From Tenrec ecaudatus (lineage: Eukaryota; Chordata; Mammalia; Afrosoricida; Tenrecidae): a stretch of 64,000 bases of DNA. The notes under the pieces were generated by a model, which saw nothing but the letters and a program-made list of their open reading frames with translations, ran no database searches and had not been told where the DNA came from. Shown one piece after another: positions 10,408-22,455 of this stretch (position 1 is its first letter; each line of letters begins with the position of its first letter). Location of the stretch: contig NC_134542.1 of assembly GCF_050624435.1 (NCBI RefSeq), positions 14,263,497 through 14,327,496 of the forward strand, given 5' to 3'. The position numbers and the translations under genes were made by a program.

Positions 10408-11215
10408 TGCAAACATCCATGAATCATTGGAACACAGAGCACACTTCGAAAAGGTAGAAATCATCAACAATGAAATGGAATGCATAGAAAATGACACTCT
10501 AGCCATTACTGCACTGAAATAGAGTGGCATTGGCCATTTGAATCAGACAATCATATTGTCTGCCACGCCAGAGATGACAAATTGAAGGGGAATGACACGG
10601 CATTCATTGTCACAAGGAACATTTCCAACTCCATCTGAAGTACAATGCTGTCAGAAATAAGATCATATCCATTCACTTGCAGGAAGATAGTTAACATGAC
10701 TTCTTTAAAAAAGGTTTATTACCATGTTCTTCGTGTATCGTGCACTTTAATTGCTCGATCATATTAAGAAGAGTTGCGCAGTCGTCTCCACAATCCATTT
10801 CAGAACACTTTTCTTCTTGAACTCGCTTTTGTTAGCCTCCCCCACTTCCCCCAGGCTTCCCCACCATGCCCTTAGGTAACTAATCCAGTGACTGTCTCTG
10901 TGGATTTACGTATCCTGGATTTCCTGCACAGAACATCATACAAAACACAAGCAGCAAGCAAACAAACAAAGCAACGGCTAGACAAAACATAGAATAACCT
11001 CAGCTGCAAAGAAAGCCAGAAATTTTAAGAACCGAAACAACTGTAACATAGGCCAAAGGTTTAACATGACTTTCAGTCAAACTTGCACACCATCCATTAA
11101 TGCCAGCGATGAAGCAATTGAAGTCGTGTCCCAACTTCTGCAGTTCGACACGGATCAAACAGGCACTGATAATCACCGGTGATGGACGTGCAAATGTTGG
11201 AAGCTAAGAACAACT
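10408..11215 (+). mobile_element. RTE/BovB-type LINE endonuclease region, interrupted
   Basis: The + strand carries the apurinic-endonuclease-like part of the RTE frame in pieces: 'ggcattggccatttgaatcagacaatca' (GIGHFESDNHIV-like), 'caagatgacaaattg...ggaatgacacggcattcattgtc' and, after an insertion, 'gataatcaccggtgatgg' (the ITGDW-like motif). Stops and indels break the frame. An antisense L1 at 10703-11060 interrupts it with a perfect TSD. Confidence 0.7.
10691..11072 (-). mobile_element. L1-type insertion with 12-bp TSD
   Basis: TTAACATGACTT occurs at 10691-10702 and again at 11061-11072, flanking an antisense segment that resembles an old L1 3' end ('gttgcgcagtcgtctccacaatcc', 'ccatttcagaacacttttc'). 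The left side starts T-rich, consistent with a minus-strand poly-A tail. It lies in the RTE remnant, so it is younger than it. Confidence 0.6.
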
Positions 11216-11984
11216 GCGGTTGTTGTTAAAGTGCCATCACGTTGGTAGCCATAGAAACCTCACACTGGCCTTCTGATAGAAGCAGCTCTGGAGACGATGA
11301 CCTGATAGAATTCTTTCGACAACATAAACAGTAGCTATGCACAGTAGGGATCTGTGTGTGCGGATAGGAATGCACAGGAACTAAATTGATGTGCCCCCTG
11401 CTTCGTGGAGAACACAATTCCATCAGTTGCCCTGGGAGTAGGAAGCAAGAGCAAAGCATCCGGTGTCTGTGTCCCTGATGCACATGGTATAGCTCACCTG
11501 AAGTGAGCTTTAGTATAATCCCGCCAACTCATGTGAAGGGGCGTTTAACACATTGGTGTAGTCATCATTGGCACATGAGCTCCAGCAAGAACCCCGAGGG
11601 GAATGTTTTAGACTTACTGCAAAATATATTGAAGTGTTGTCCTGAGCAACATATCTCCGCGATCCCAGTGGCTAGGAACCTCAGCGCCAAATCTGCCACC
11701 CACTCCCAACGCTTTCAGGACTTCAGGCATGCAAGTCCCTGGTCTACAGTCCTCCTTCCTAGCTTCCTGTTATCCCCTTGGCTTCTCCCTTCCCTCTGTC
11801 CAGCTCTCCATGTCTGGAAGCGGGGTCAGTCCCCTCCAGAGCCCTCGTATCCAGCTTCGTGTCTGGCCTCTAGCAGCAACTACTTACCTAGCACCTCCTC
11901 TGTGCAGGCCATCTGCACAGCACTTCCCAAACGTCAACTCACGTTCACTTTATAGCCCAATGCGGTAGAGGCTATTGAAGTCCA
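11216..11984. other. Unassigned non-coding DNA
   Basis: The left edge (11218-11260, 'gttgttgttaaagtgccatcacg') looks like a decayed AfroSINE or RTE end. The remainder shows no recognised gene or repeat. Confidence 0.45.
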
Positions 11985-12172
11985 TCACTTTAGAGTCCAT
12001 TCTGACTAGTGAGGACCCCACAGGGAAGAGGAGAATCGAACACAGGGGTCCCAAGGCTGTAAAGCTTCATGGAAGCAGAGTGTCTGTCTCCCACGTGGGG
12101 GATGATGACTTCCAACCACTGAATTAGGGTTAGCTGCTGAGCACTTTGCCACTCTGCCACCGGGGCTCCTCA
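11985..12172 (-). repeat. AfroSINE
   Basis: 'gagtccattctgactagtgaggacccc', 'aaggctgtaaagcttcatggaagcagag' and 'gccactctgccaccggggctcct' are the antisense AfroSINE landmarks. It directly abuts a MIR on its right. Confidence 0.75.
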
Positions 12173-12177
12173 GACAC

Positions 12178-12310
12178 CGGTATCAACCCCATTTTACAGA
12201 TAAGGAAACAGAGGTACAGAGAGGTTCAGCAACTTGTCCAAGTTACAGAGAGAGTAAATAAAAGCAGAGCTTGGAAATGAACTCGGAAAGTCTGACTCTA
12301 AACCCTGGGG
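12178..12310 (-). repeat. MIR SINE
   Basis: 'ccccattttacagataaggaaacagaggtacagagaggtt' in sequence order is the antisense MIR core, followed by 'caacttgtccaagttacagag' and 'aactcggaaagtctgactct'. Confidence 0.85.
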
Positions 12311-12319
12311 GCGGGGGGG

Positions 12320-13100
12320 GGGGTGAGGGAATAGAAAGCAGGGCAGGGTAGGAGGGAGGCACAGAGCAAGAATGGATCTCTGGGGGTAAGGGGAAGAGGC
12401 CATTGAAGAGAATGCTGCCTGTGAGAGAGGAGGGCTAAAAGGATTTCGTCACCACTCCATGCCAACATGTTGGCACTACTGGCTGATACATTTCCCACTA
12501 GGTAGAGTGGGAGACAAGAAAAGATGTCGCTAAGTGCAAATATTAACTGAAAGAAAACGCGGCCTGTGTTAAAACAGAGCCATCACCTCGGCTGCCCATC
12601 CTCTGGAACAAGGCACAGAGCTGGTGACTTTGGACCTCTGGAAAGAAGGCCCGGAATGTGCCAGGCTTCCCAGAGATGGAGCACCCTGGAGGATGGCTTC
12701 GGGGAGTTGGCACAGAGCATGGGGGCTGAGAGGTAAGGATGGAGGCGCTCAGGGCACTGAGGAAAGAGGGGGAGAAAGCAGAGGAAGGGACGAGATGGGG
12801 TGCAAAACCCTCAGAAATCAGAGCATCCCTCTCGGGGAGGCTTGGTCTGGTAGATCACCAGGGACAAGCCACGACAGGGAGGAGCCTGGGAGAGAGGCAT
12901 GAAAACCCCAAGGTTATTCTGCATTCTGTTCGCTTTCCTCAGGCCTGTCCCCCTAGCCCCCTGTTGTCCTCATTCTTTCAAAGCGTGGAATCTAAATTAG
13001 ATGTAATCATCTCAAATAGAGCAAATCTACCTGAAGCACTATTTCCCCGTTCTTTCAGGCAGCACGGGGCACACACGTCTGAGGCAGCAGAGTCAGGAAA
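12320..13100. other. Unassigned non-coding DNA
   Basis: G-rich and purine-rich sequence without a recognised family. A G-run lies just upstream at about 12309-12321. Confidence 0.45.
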
Positions 13101-13109
13101 CCTAGGTTG

Positions 13110-13310
13110 GAACTATCAGCATAACCACTGTGTATTGAGCACTTACTGCTCACGTACTTTTACAGTGATCTTCACAGCAACCTTATGAAGTAGTACTGGT
13201 CTCACTTCAAAAGCTCAGAATTTCAGCCTTGGAGACACTTAGCTGACATTTCAGGCTGGCCAGGCCCTGGATTTGAACATGAGCCCACCTGACACCAGGC
13301 ATGCGCTCTG
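13110..13310 (-). repeat. MIR SINE
   Basis: 'gtgtattgagcacttactgct', 'cacagcaaccttatgaagtagtactggt' and 'ggatttgaacatgagccc' are the antisense MIR in order, nearly full length. Confidence 0.75.
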
Positions 13311-13411
13311 ATCTGATGCCTCCCACCTTACCTATGGGGCCTTGGACAAGTTTGGATTTGGGCATCCAAGCTTTCTTGCATAGTAGAGCCTTTGTAAGCT
13401 CTGGTGTACAT

Positions 13412-13580
13412 ATTCATCCCTGGGTAGTGCAAACAGTTAAGCACGTGACTACTACACAAAGGGACAACGGTTCAAATCTACCCAAAGGCGCTTCCGGAGA
13501 GATGCCTTGCCATCTGTTTCAGAACTATTACAGCCATGGGGCAGGCTATGGGGCACAGCTCTACTCTAAAATACGTGGGT
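13412..13580 (+). repeat. AfroSINE
   Basis: 'gtagtgcaaacagttaagcacgtgactactac' and 'caacggttcaaatctacccaaaggcgc' are the tRNA-like head of the AfroSINE variant ending 'ccacccagaggcgcc'. The 3' part ('atggggcacagctctactct') is decayed. Confidence 0.75.
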
Positions 13581-13804
13581 TGACCAGGGGTTGGATCCTG
13601 GCTCACATGAAAAGAGAGGGGGTTTGGTTAAAATATAAATATGGATTCAGTTGGTCTCAAGACAAGCATGAGGTTCTGAATATCTCACACGCTCCCAGGT
13701 GCTGTTGATAACACGTTTTCTGAAGTAAGGGGCTAGATAAAATCAATGGATGGTCCTTCTGAATTCTGGAGAGGCTAGGACAGTGCAGGCAATAGTAGTC
13801 GGTG

Positions 13805-13960
13805 TTCACACCAGTTGCTGTGGGGATGATCCTGACTCATGGTGACATCATAGGTGTCAGAGTAGAAGCAGCTGATTTTTCAGTCGTCGGGTCACCAGAC
13901 TTTTCTTTTAAGGCCCCTCAGGTTGACCTTTCTCGTGAGCGTGTTAAGCATTTGCTCTAC
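13805..13960 (-). repeat. AfroSINE, diverged
   Basis: 'gatcctgactcatggtgacatca', 'gtcagagtagaagcag' and 'gttgacctttctcgtgagcgtgttaagcat' follow the antisense AfroSINE order. Confidence 0.6.
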
Positions 13961-14734
13961 ACTTGAACTCCTCTATGAACAGACAGAGTTCATCAACAGC
14001 CGACGTGTATGGACCCCCTGATACTTGCTTGCTTGTTTCGAGACTGTTTGTGGGACAGAAGCTGACAGCGCTCACCAGAGAGACATGAGAGTCCTCAGTC
14101 CTCCGGGCAGGCCTGTGTGGAATTATTGTCATCAAGTGACAATGAGCCTCCGCGTCCCGTATCATTTAATCATTGGCTTCTGTTCTTGAATATGCACCAG
14201 AAGTCTTTCTCTTGGGTTCTCCTAAAGATGGGCCATCATGATCCCTACTAAATCCAAAATGGTGTGCAAGAGGAGGTGATCAATGGAAGCAGATGAGAGA
14301 AGTGGGGCACAGGGTCCTTCCCCACAACTGAAAGTCTGGTGACCTAGAAGTGGGAGACACATTGCTCTACAGAAGTGTGAGAAACAGCACACGTCGGTGA
14401 CTGTCCTGTACCCAGCATGGAACTGCTGATGCAGCCTATGCTTTGGGTTTGTGTTTAACTTAGATGCTATCTTGGGAGTTTAAAGTTTAAGACAGGTTGC
14501 CTTCACTCTGTAATCTGAGCAAGATTTGACGATCCCTCCCCTCTATTTTCGAGCCAGAAGCCTCAGGACACTTCTCATTGTCAGCTCCCCCTGAACCTGC
14601 TCCCTGAGAACTGGAAAGGTCAATGACAAATGCCACTATGTCTGGATTCAGCAACGAGGGAGGCATTTGCAAAAGGCATTTGAATGAAATGCCAAGGTCG
14701 GGAGGGCTCCTATAGGGCAGTCCCAAAGCAAGCT
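13961..14734. other. Unassigned non-coding DNA
   Basis: Nothing recognised in this stretch. Confidence 0.45.
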
Positions 14735-16936
14735 GGACTGCAGACGATCAACAGTGTGCTTCAAGAACCCCAGGAGTAATATGGGTCACCTGCTTTGGAC
14801 CTTATCGTGGTTTCACCTGAATTATGATACTTGTTTCACACAACAATCCTCCAACAGGCACTCTACTCTGTTACTCCTCTCCACTTATTTATGTATCATA
14901 GAGACCCCTTCATTGAGTCTTAAACAGGACAAAAAGAAGAAAAAGACAAAAATGAATCATCCAGATGAGAGAGGGCATCAGCATGGGGCCATAATGGTGT
15001 TTGAAGGATTTGGAGTAACATAGCCAAATTGCAAGGGATGCAAAACAAAGGAAATCCATCATGAAGTCATGATTCATCTTGAATTCATCCCAGTTGCCAG
15101 AAGGACTGCGGCAGTGGGGACATGGGCCGTGGCTCAGCTGTGTTCACCACTGCAGAGAAAGGAAAACTGCTTAGCACTAGTTCTGGACACCTTGACCAAG
15201 ACATGGCATGACCACGGGCCCTGGGACTCAAATTTCCACTCAAGACATCCCTCACTGACCCATATCACTATGAGAGACAACATTGGAGGCACAGTGTGGG
15301 AATTGTGCCCAATCTGACCCCACCAAATGGGGGTGAAAGGCTAAGGACATGCAACAGGGCAGCAAGGATAGCAAAGCAATGAAGGCCCGGGGAATACCAA
15401 AAACAGACTTTGGGGTCAGGGCATGGCACCCCATCAGACTCAACTGGAAAACACTCCTAAAGGTCAGCAAACAGACCTGTAACTATTTATAGACTAGTCT
15501 TTCTTTCTTTTTTGTTTGTTTGTTTTGGTTTGCTCTGTTCTTGTTTTTGTGCTTATTATTGTCTCTGCATGTCTATCTAGATGTGGTAGGTAGGTGGGAT
15601 AAACAATCCAAGGCAGAAAACAATGGGTCTAATGGTTCCAGGTGGGGGGGGGGGGGGCAGGGGAGAGGAAGTGGGTGTTAACAAACCCAGGGACAAGGGA
15701 ACAACAAGTGACTTAAAATCAATGGGAGGAGGATGTAGTATGCCTGATAGGACTTGATCAAGGGCATTGTAGCAGAGAGGAATTACTAAAACCTGAAAGT
15801 AAAAGGAAATAGAGGAAAGAACTAGGAGGCAAAGGACATTTATAGAGATCTAAATACAGGTATGTACATATGTAAATATATTTATATGTGGCGATAGGGA
15901 AATAGATCTATGTGCATATGTTTAGTAGTTTAGTACTAAGGTAGCAGATGGACATTGGGCCTCTATTCAAGTACTCCCTCAATGCAAGAATGCTTTGTTC
16001 TAAGAACCTGGCATTTCATGATGCTCACCTTCCCGACACAATCTCTGAAAACAAAATGGGTGCATAGCAAATGTGGTGAAAAAAGCAGATAGTGCCCAGC
16101 TATCAAAAGATATAGCACTTGGGGGTCTTAAAGGCTTGAAGACAAGCATGCGGCCATGTACCTGAGAAGCACCAAAGCCCACGTGGAGGGAGGAAGCACA
16201 CCAGCCTGTGAGATCACTAGGTGTCGATGGCATCAGGTATCAGGCATCAAAGACCCAGAAAAAAATCATATCATTGTGAATGAGAGGGAGCACGGAGTGC
16301 TCCAAAGCCATCCTTCCGTAGACAATTGGACATCCCCTTACAGAAGGATCTCGGAGAGGAAACGAGTCAGTCATGGTACAGTGTGGCACCGATGAAACAT
16401 AGAACTCTCCTCTATTTCTCTAATGCTTCCTCCCCACCCCCACTATCATGTTCCCAATTCTACCCAAAAAATCTGGCTAGACCACAGCATGTACACAGGT
16501 ACAGATAAGAACTGGAACCACAGGGAGTCCAGGAGAGATCCCTCAGAACCAAGATTGGCAGTAGTGATCCCTGCAGGGGAAGGGGAAGGTGAGGGGGAGA
16601 AGGGGGAAACCGGTCACAAGGATCTACATATAACCCACTCCCTGGGAGATGGACAACAGCAAAGTGCATGAAGGGAGACAGTAGGTGAGCATGCTACCAA
16701 AAACCAACAAACAAAAGAAAAAAGAATAATTTATAAATTATCAAGGTTAGTGAGAGAGGGGAAGTAGGGGAGGGAGGTGGGAAAAATGAGGAGCTGGTAC
16801 CAAGGGCTCAAGTAGAAAGAAAATGTTTTGAAAATGGTGATGGCAACAAAAATACAAATGTGCTCGATACATTGGATGCATGCATGTATCGTGATAAGAG
16901 CGGTATGAGCCCCCAATAAAACAATATTTTAAAAAG
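14735..16936 (+). mobile_element. L1-type LINE 3' region, longest copy
   Basis: This is the longest copy of the window's dominant L1-type repeat. Its right third matches the copies at 0.4, 18.3, 24.4, 29.8, 35.4, 41.6 and 42.8 kb in order, ending 'gatgagcccccaataaaac' with a polyadenylation-like AATAAA. Its left part adds about 1 kb of otherwise unseen family sequence: T/G-rich 'tttgtttgtttgttttggttt' (about 15510-15530), a G-run (15643-15657), and 'tatgtacatatgtaaatat' (about 15870). No intact ORF2 was found, so the copy is 5'-truncated inside the 3' non-coding part. The left boundary is a guess. Confidence 0.65.
15643..15657 (+). repeat. Poly-G run
   Basis: An uninterrupted G tract of about 15 bases sits inside the L1-type 3' region. 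Run length is the least reliable feature of such a read. Confidence 0.7.
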
Positions 16937-16999
16937 CACAAGACTGTCTCTCCCTGGGCTGGCTAGTGCAGTCATAGTAAATGAACATGGTAATAACAA

Positions 17000-17190
17000 C
17001 AAAACTTTGCCATGGAGTGAATTATGATACATCGTTACCCTGCATAGGTTTTCTGAAGCTGTAAATCTATATAAAAGCAGACAGCCTCATCTTTGTCCTG
17101 CAGAGTGGCTAGTGGATTTGAACCAACAACCTAGAGGTTAATGCCCCAAAACATAACCCACTACACAACCAGGGCACCATGGGAGTTATA
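17000..17190 (-). repeat. AfroSINE
   Basis: 'tttgccatggagtgaattatgatac', 'ctgaagctgtaaatctatataaaagcag', 'gtggatttgaaccaacaacc' and 'cccactacacaaccagggcacc' give the full antisense order. Confidence 0.75.
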
Positions 17191-17596
17191 GTAATCCCTT
17201 TCAAACATACTCTGACTGAGGGCAAATGTTTTTACGTTGCTGATTAATAGTTTAAAAAAATTCAATGGAGGATAAATTTGTCAAGACCCAAATTGGATTT
17301 AGGGCTTGCACTGTAAACCTCAGCCTTTAAAGAAGCGAATGGTTAGAATTTAGGCTCTGATGCATTCCCTCCTCTGATCGTGGCTTTATTTAATAGTGTG
17401 TGATCACACAAAAGTTGGTATGCTTTCATCTGCATGGACTGGTTAATGATCCCTCAAGAGGCCACTTCATTTAGGACACGGGCTTCAAGACTCCAGACAC
17501 TATCCTTACTGATAACTGAGAACCAATGGTTTCCTTCACCCAGTTTTATTAGAGCTTCCAAGTCAAGTCATCCGAGATCTCCGCAGGAGGGTACTG
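17191..17596. other. Unassigned non-coding DNA
   Basis: No gene or repeat recognised. Confidence 0.45.
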
Positions 17597-17900
17597 TTAG
17601 GCACTGCTAAGTAGATTCGGACCCATTTGCACAGTAGATGGAACCCTGCCCGGTCCTGCACTGTCCTCACAGTGGTTCCTATGTTTGAGCCCATCGATGC
17701 AGCCACGGTGTCCATGCATCTTGTCGAGGGTGTTACTGGTTTTCACTGCTCCTCTACTCTGCCGAACACGAGGTCTTTCTTCAGGGATTAGTCTCTCCTG
17801 ATAACATGTCCAAAATGTGTGAGATGCAAAATATGCCATGCCTGCCTCTTAAGGAGCACTCTGGCTACACTTCTTCCAAGACAGATTCTTTGTCAGGTTA
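17597..17900 (-). mobile_element. RTE/BovB-type LINE 3' fragment
   Basis: 'aggcactgctaagtagattcgg', 'gccggtcctgcactgtcctcacag'-like text, 'tgcagccacggtgtccatgcatcttgtcgaggg', 'tctcctgataacatgtccaaaatgtgtgag' and 'ctacacttcttccaagacaga' run through the antisense RTE 3' portion in order. It ends before the reverse transcriptase core. Confidence 0.75.
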
Positions 17901-18076
17901 TTTCTCCTCTGATAGACAAGAGGACACTGCAGCCCGGCAGACTCCAATAGCTTTCTCCAGATGACGATGCAGAAATGAGACAGGAACCCAGGTTAACAGA
18001 CTTACTGTTTCTGGGCTTCTGAGTTCTGTTCAACAGACAGGGCTCTGTAGAACAGGAGGTAGAAGTCTGAGGATAG

Positions 18077-18280
18077 ACAGGGGGGATCAAAAAGTACATG
18101 AAAAAAAGGAATTTAGAGGTAATGAAAAATTGCCACCAACGTTTAAAATACTGCCCACTCACTCCCATCCTCCTATAAGAAAGAGCTAAAGCAGGCAAAG
18201 TTGCCCGTGTGCCAACCCACATTTGTTCTTTCAATGTCTGCCACCTTTGGGGGAAAGTAATTCAACCCCCTTTTTCATTT
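18077..18280 (-). repeat. Mariner-like DNA transposon fragment
   Basis: 'ggggggatcaaaaagtacatg' is close to mariner terminal repeats ('gaggggtgatcaaaaagttc' type), and 'attgccacc' with 'aaaatactgcccactcactcccat' resembles mariner untranslated sequence ('gccaccttcaaaatactcccc'). The transposase region is absent. Confidence 0.4.
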
Positions 18281-18284
18281 ACTT

Positions 18285-19239
18285 TAAAAAACATTCTTTT
18301 TTTAAAAAACAATTTATTAGGGGCTCATACAACTCTCATCACAGTCCATACATATACATACATCAATTGTATAAAGCATATCTGTACATTCTTTTCCCTA
18401 ATAATTTTCTTTTTTTCTCCTGTTTTCTCTTTTTACATTTTATCAGGGACTCATACAACTCCCATCACAATCCACACATACACATACATCAGCTGTATAA
18501 AGCACATCCATACATTTCCTGCCCCAATCATTCTCAAAGCATTTGCTCTCCACCCAAGCCCTTTGCATCAGGTCCTCTTTTTTTTCCCCTCCCTCCCCGC
18601 TCCCCCCTCCCTCATGTGCCCTTGGTAATTTATACATCGTTATTTTGTCATATCTTGCCCTATCCGGAGTCTCCCTTCCCCCCCTTCCCTGCCGTCCCTC
18701 TCCCAAGGAGGAGGTCACATGTGGATCCTTGTAATCAGTTCCCCCTTTCCAACCCACTCACCCTCCACTCTCCCAGCATCGCCCCTCACACCCTTGGTCC
18801 TGAAGGTATCATCCACCCTGGATTCCCTGTGCCTCCAGCCCTCATATGTACCAGTGTACAACCTCTGCCTATCCAACCCTGCAAGGTAGAATTCGGATCA
18901 TGGTAGTTGGGGGGAGGAAGCATCCAGGATCTGGGGGAAAGCTGTGTTCTTCATCGGTACTACCTTGCACCCTGATTGACCCATCTCCTCTCCTAAACCC
19001 CTCTATGAGGGGATCTCCAGTGGCTGACACTTGGGCCTTGGGTCTCCACTCTGCACTTCCCCCTTCATTCAATATGGTATATATATATACACATATATCT
19101 TTTTTTTTTGCATGATGCCTTATACCTGGTCCCTTTGGCATCTTGTGATCGCACTGGCTGGTGTGCTTCTTCCATGTGGGCTTTTTTGCTTCTGAGCTAG
19201 ATGGCCGCTTGTTCACCTTCAAGCCTAAAAAGCATTCTT
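18285..19239 (-). mobile_element. L1-type LINE 3' UTR copy with duplicated 3' terminus
   Basis: TSDs TAAAAAACATTCTT (18285-18298) and TAAAAAGCATTCTT (19226-19239) match at 13 of 14 positions. The 3' terminal part ('aggggctcatacaactc...tataaagca') occurs twice in tandem, at about 18318-18395 and 18443-18520, so the element carries two polyadenylation ends. The body from 18540 on is nearly identical to the copy at 41.6 kb. 5'-truncated, non-coding; open frames across it are shadows. Confidence 0.8.
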
Positions 19240-19319
19240 ATAGCCCTCTCTGTGCAAAGACCTTAACCATTCACTAAACATGGTACTTTATTTAACTGGA
19301 GGACAGTAAACAAATAAAC

Positions 19320-19512
19320 AAAAGTCACTGCCATCGGGTTGATGCTGACACATAGCGACCCTGTAGGACAGGATAGAACAGCGTCGGTGAGTTTCGGAGA
19401 CTATAACTCTTTACAGAAGTTAGGGCCTCGTCTTTGTAACCAAGGTCTCAAACTGCACATCTTTCAGATTGAGGGCTAATTTGTAACCACTATACCAGCT
19501 GGGCTCCTCTGA
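19320..19512 (-). repeat. AfroSINE
   Basis: 'gtcactgccatcgggttgatgctgacacatagcgaccc', 'ggagactataactctttacagaag', 'caaactgcacatctttcag' and 'ccactataccagctgggctcctc' in order. Confidence 0.85.
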
Positions 19513-21837
19513 GGACGGAATGTAACCCAAAGCCTAGCGACCAAGGTGAGCTGTAATCGTGTGATGTAAGCAGTGCTGTCTAGGAGTTGAAGGAATGCTG
19601 AAAGAGGAGAGACCAACGCTGGCTGGGGTGGGTAGAAGGCATTGTGAAGAATGGCATTTATTTCAATTGCGGTGGTCGGTGGCTGTCAGTTGGCTGGTTA
19701 TGGGATGCATAAAAACGTATTTCTTTGTCTTAGTGGCTGAGATGGCGACCATTCCCATAAAGTACTTAAGGAGTCCAGGAGGAATAACTGATCTGGGAAG
19801 GAAGAGAATAAATTTGGTGTTGGACTTGTTAGTTGGAAAATGATGCTGGACTATTAAGTGAACGTGACTGCCAGGCACCAGAACTTACGTAACTGGGACG
19901 TTGGAATCAAGGTCATGTCTAGCTGTAGGCTTGGATTTCACCCAGAAGACATGATCCCAAACTTAGTTGGCCTACTGGCCCCTTTTCAGAAAAAAAAAAT
20001 ATTAGTCAGATTCCACCTGGAAATTAAAAAACAAAGCTATCCTATAGCCTAGAATCCAGAATAAAGTGTAGGTATCTGTTTTTGCAGCCCCTCTCCCCAT
20101 CATTCCACCACCCCCTCCAAGAGACAGTACCGCCCACTATGGGAAATACTAATGAAGAACTAGGCAAGCGTCTCACACTTCTAAGGGGTGTCGGTGAGAG
20201 GTACTTGGTTGTAAAAGCAACCTCAACCGCTCACCAACAGAAAAGGCTCACATTAGCAAAGGTTAGTGGTGGATGTCCACTCAGGAAGGTTAGGGACTGT
20301 GGACGCTCTGGGGATCCAGACAGGAAGAAATTATTATGTCATGAGTCATCTCCACCTTCCCCACTCCCTTTAAGACTCCAAATCCTAGAGGTTCACTTAG
20401 TCATTTGCCTATCCCTTAGCCAGAGGCAACGAGGGTGACTTGACTTTCCCTCCCAACTAATGCTCCAAAAGAAAGAGGTGACTCTCCAAAGGGAACCAGC
20501 TTCTGCTACGAAAAGACAAGGAGAAGCAATACTTGCCGATGCTGCGTGGCGCCCCCGACAGTGTTCCGTCCATCAGAAGATAGAGGGTGGAAAAGGTAAT
20601 TGTGTGACTATTGCATTTGGAGGATACAGAACCAATCATAACCATTTTATCAGGGTGAGGAAAAGACAGGCGAAGACATTGGAGATGAGCTGGAATAAGC
20701 AAAGGAGTTTCTGAGATGGGCGAGACAACAGGATGAAATGCTGCCAAGAAACGGGTGATTAAGAATGATGAAAAGCCACTGGTTGGCATGAAGAGATTAT
20801 CGGCAGCCTTTGAGGGAGAGAGAAGGAAGACAAAATCGGGGCGCGTGCAAGGATGGGAGTTGAAGATGGATTTAAGAGGCGAAGGAACTGAAGTTGGCAA
20901 CATTGATTATTTGGCAACTAAAGGAGGAGAACCAGGGGGCTGTTCAAAGGGATCAGGGTTACAGTTCTCAGAAGCTAGGGCTTTCTGTCCCCTTGGTCAA
21001 ATAGAAGTAGAAAATAACACCCAGTTTAGCACTTAGTAATGTCTGTTTTCTGAAGCTACTGGGGAAAAAAAGAGAGATGACAAGGGGTTAGTGCAAATTG
21101 ATGCTCTGGTTTAATCTGGGTTTTCTCTTTCTTTTGAAAAGTTACAGAAAGAGGAAATTGGATTTATTTGAAGGCTAAGTCTAAAGGGAACTAAAAAGAT
21201 GAATGATTTTTCAAAGCTAAAAAAATTATTTCCAATGTAACTGTCCCAGAAACTCACTGTATAGGTAAATCTTCATAACCAGTGAGTCGCCTTTTCCCAG
21301 ATGGAAGAGATCTTACACAACAGCATTTGCATCTATAACGCTGTTTAACAAACAGTGCTCGGTGTCATCTATTGTACAGCAGGGTTAAACAGGCAAGGCG
21401 CTGCTGTGATTATCGCCGCATCAGTCATTCTTACAGACACAACACCCGCACCCATTGGGAGCTGAGGACAGCTTTTTACTTAAATAAAAGGTCATCCTGT
21501 TTGGGTGCCCAGGGGAGTGGGGAGAGATGCACCAAGTAGGGGAGTTTTCATCTTCTTCCAAGGTTCTCAACATTGGACTTCTTCCAAGAGAGGAAACAAG
21601 ACTAAATAGATCATTTGTTTTATTCTGTTTGGGTATTTCTTGTGTTTCTCCCAACTGTGGTTTATGGACACAAAGCCAAACTCCGAGCCTGGCTGGAGCT
21701 GGAAAAACTCCAGTTCGTTTCTTTTGTCAGGAATAAACAATCTGAAGCTCTAGTTGAGGATTGAGACAGGCTACACAATGGAGGGACGCAATGGCCTTCT
21801 GCGATGAACGTGAAGCTGTGAAGAAAGAGCCAGGGCT
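19513..21837. other. Unassigned non-coding DNA
   Basis: A 2.3-kb block without recognised repeats; it contains purine-rich sequence and a possible conserved patch at 21240-21430 (see findings). No supported exon. Confidence 0.45.
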
Positions 21838-22455
21838 GGGTGCTGTCGAGGCGATTCTGGCTCATAGCAACCCTCTGGACCGCAGAATGGAGCACTGCCC
21901 AGACCTACACCGTCCTCACCAATGTCAGAGGTTTTTTGTCCCTGTAGACCTGGACAGTGTCACCCAGGCCTCTCGAAAGTGTCACTCCAGGCACAGTGAA
22001 ACCATACGATTGTCTGGTTCCGAATGGTCCGCGTCCTTCCGTTTCTACTCGCTCGTGCGCAGGATGTCGATTTTAGAAGAAGCCCACTCGTTTTCGACGA
22101 CTTCCCGTGTCACAGATGCACACCTCACACGGTCCACGTTTTCATGGTTAGCCGTTGTGTGCCGCCCTTTCTTCACGTTTTGAGCCAGGCCCCATCAGTA
22201 AGCGAAGGTGTCCAAAACTTCGCTGCGTTCACGCCATTGAAGGTCACTCGATTTGAGAGGCGACAGTCGCCCCCATCATATTTTGAGTGTCTTCCAGCTT
22301 GAGGGGATCATCTCCCAACATTATATCAGACAATGCTCACTCTGATTCATAAGGTGTTGGGGGTGGGGGGCTAATGTTTCAGAAACGGACCGCCTTTTCC
22401 TTCCTCCCAGTCTGTGCCCCGTGTGCAAACTCCACTGAAACCCATTAACGGTGAG
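21838..22455 (-). mobile_element. RTE/BovB-type LINE, internally deleted
   Basis: The left part is RTE 3' end in antisense ('gtgctgtcgaggcgattctggctcatagcaaccc', 'gcactgcccagacctacaccgtcctcac'). The right part is RTE 5'-end sequence in antisense ('gttttgagccaggccccatcagtaagcgaagg', 'acattatatcagacaatgctc', 'ttcataaggtgttgg', 'cctcccagtctgtgccccg'). The reverse transcriptase and most of the endonuclease are missing. The middle has unusually many CpG dinucleotides for decayed repeat DNA. Confidence 0.65.
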
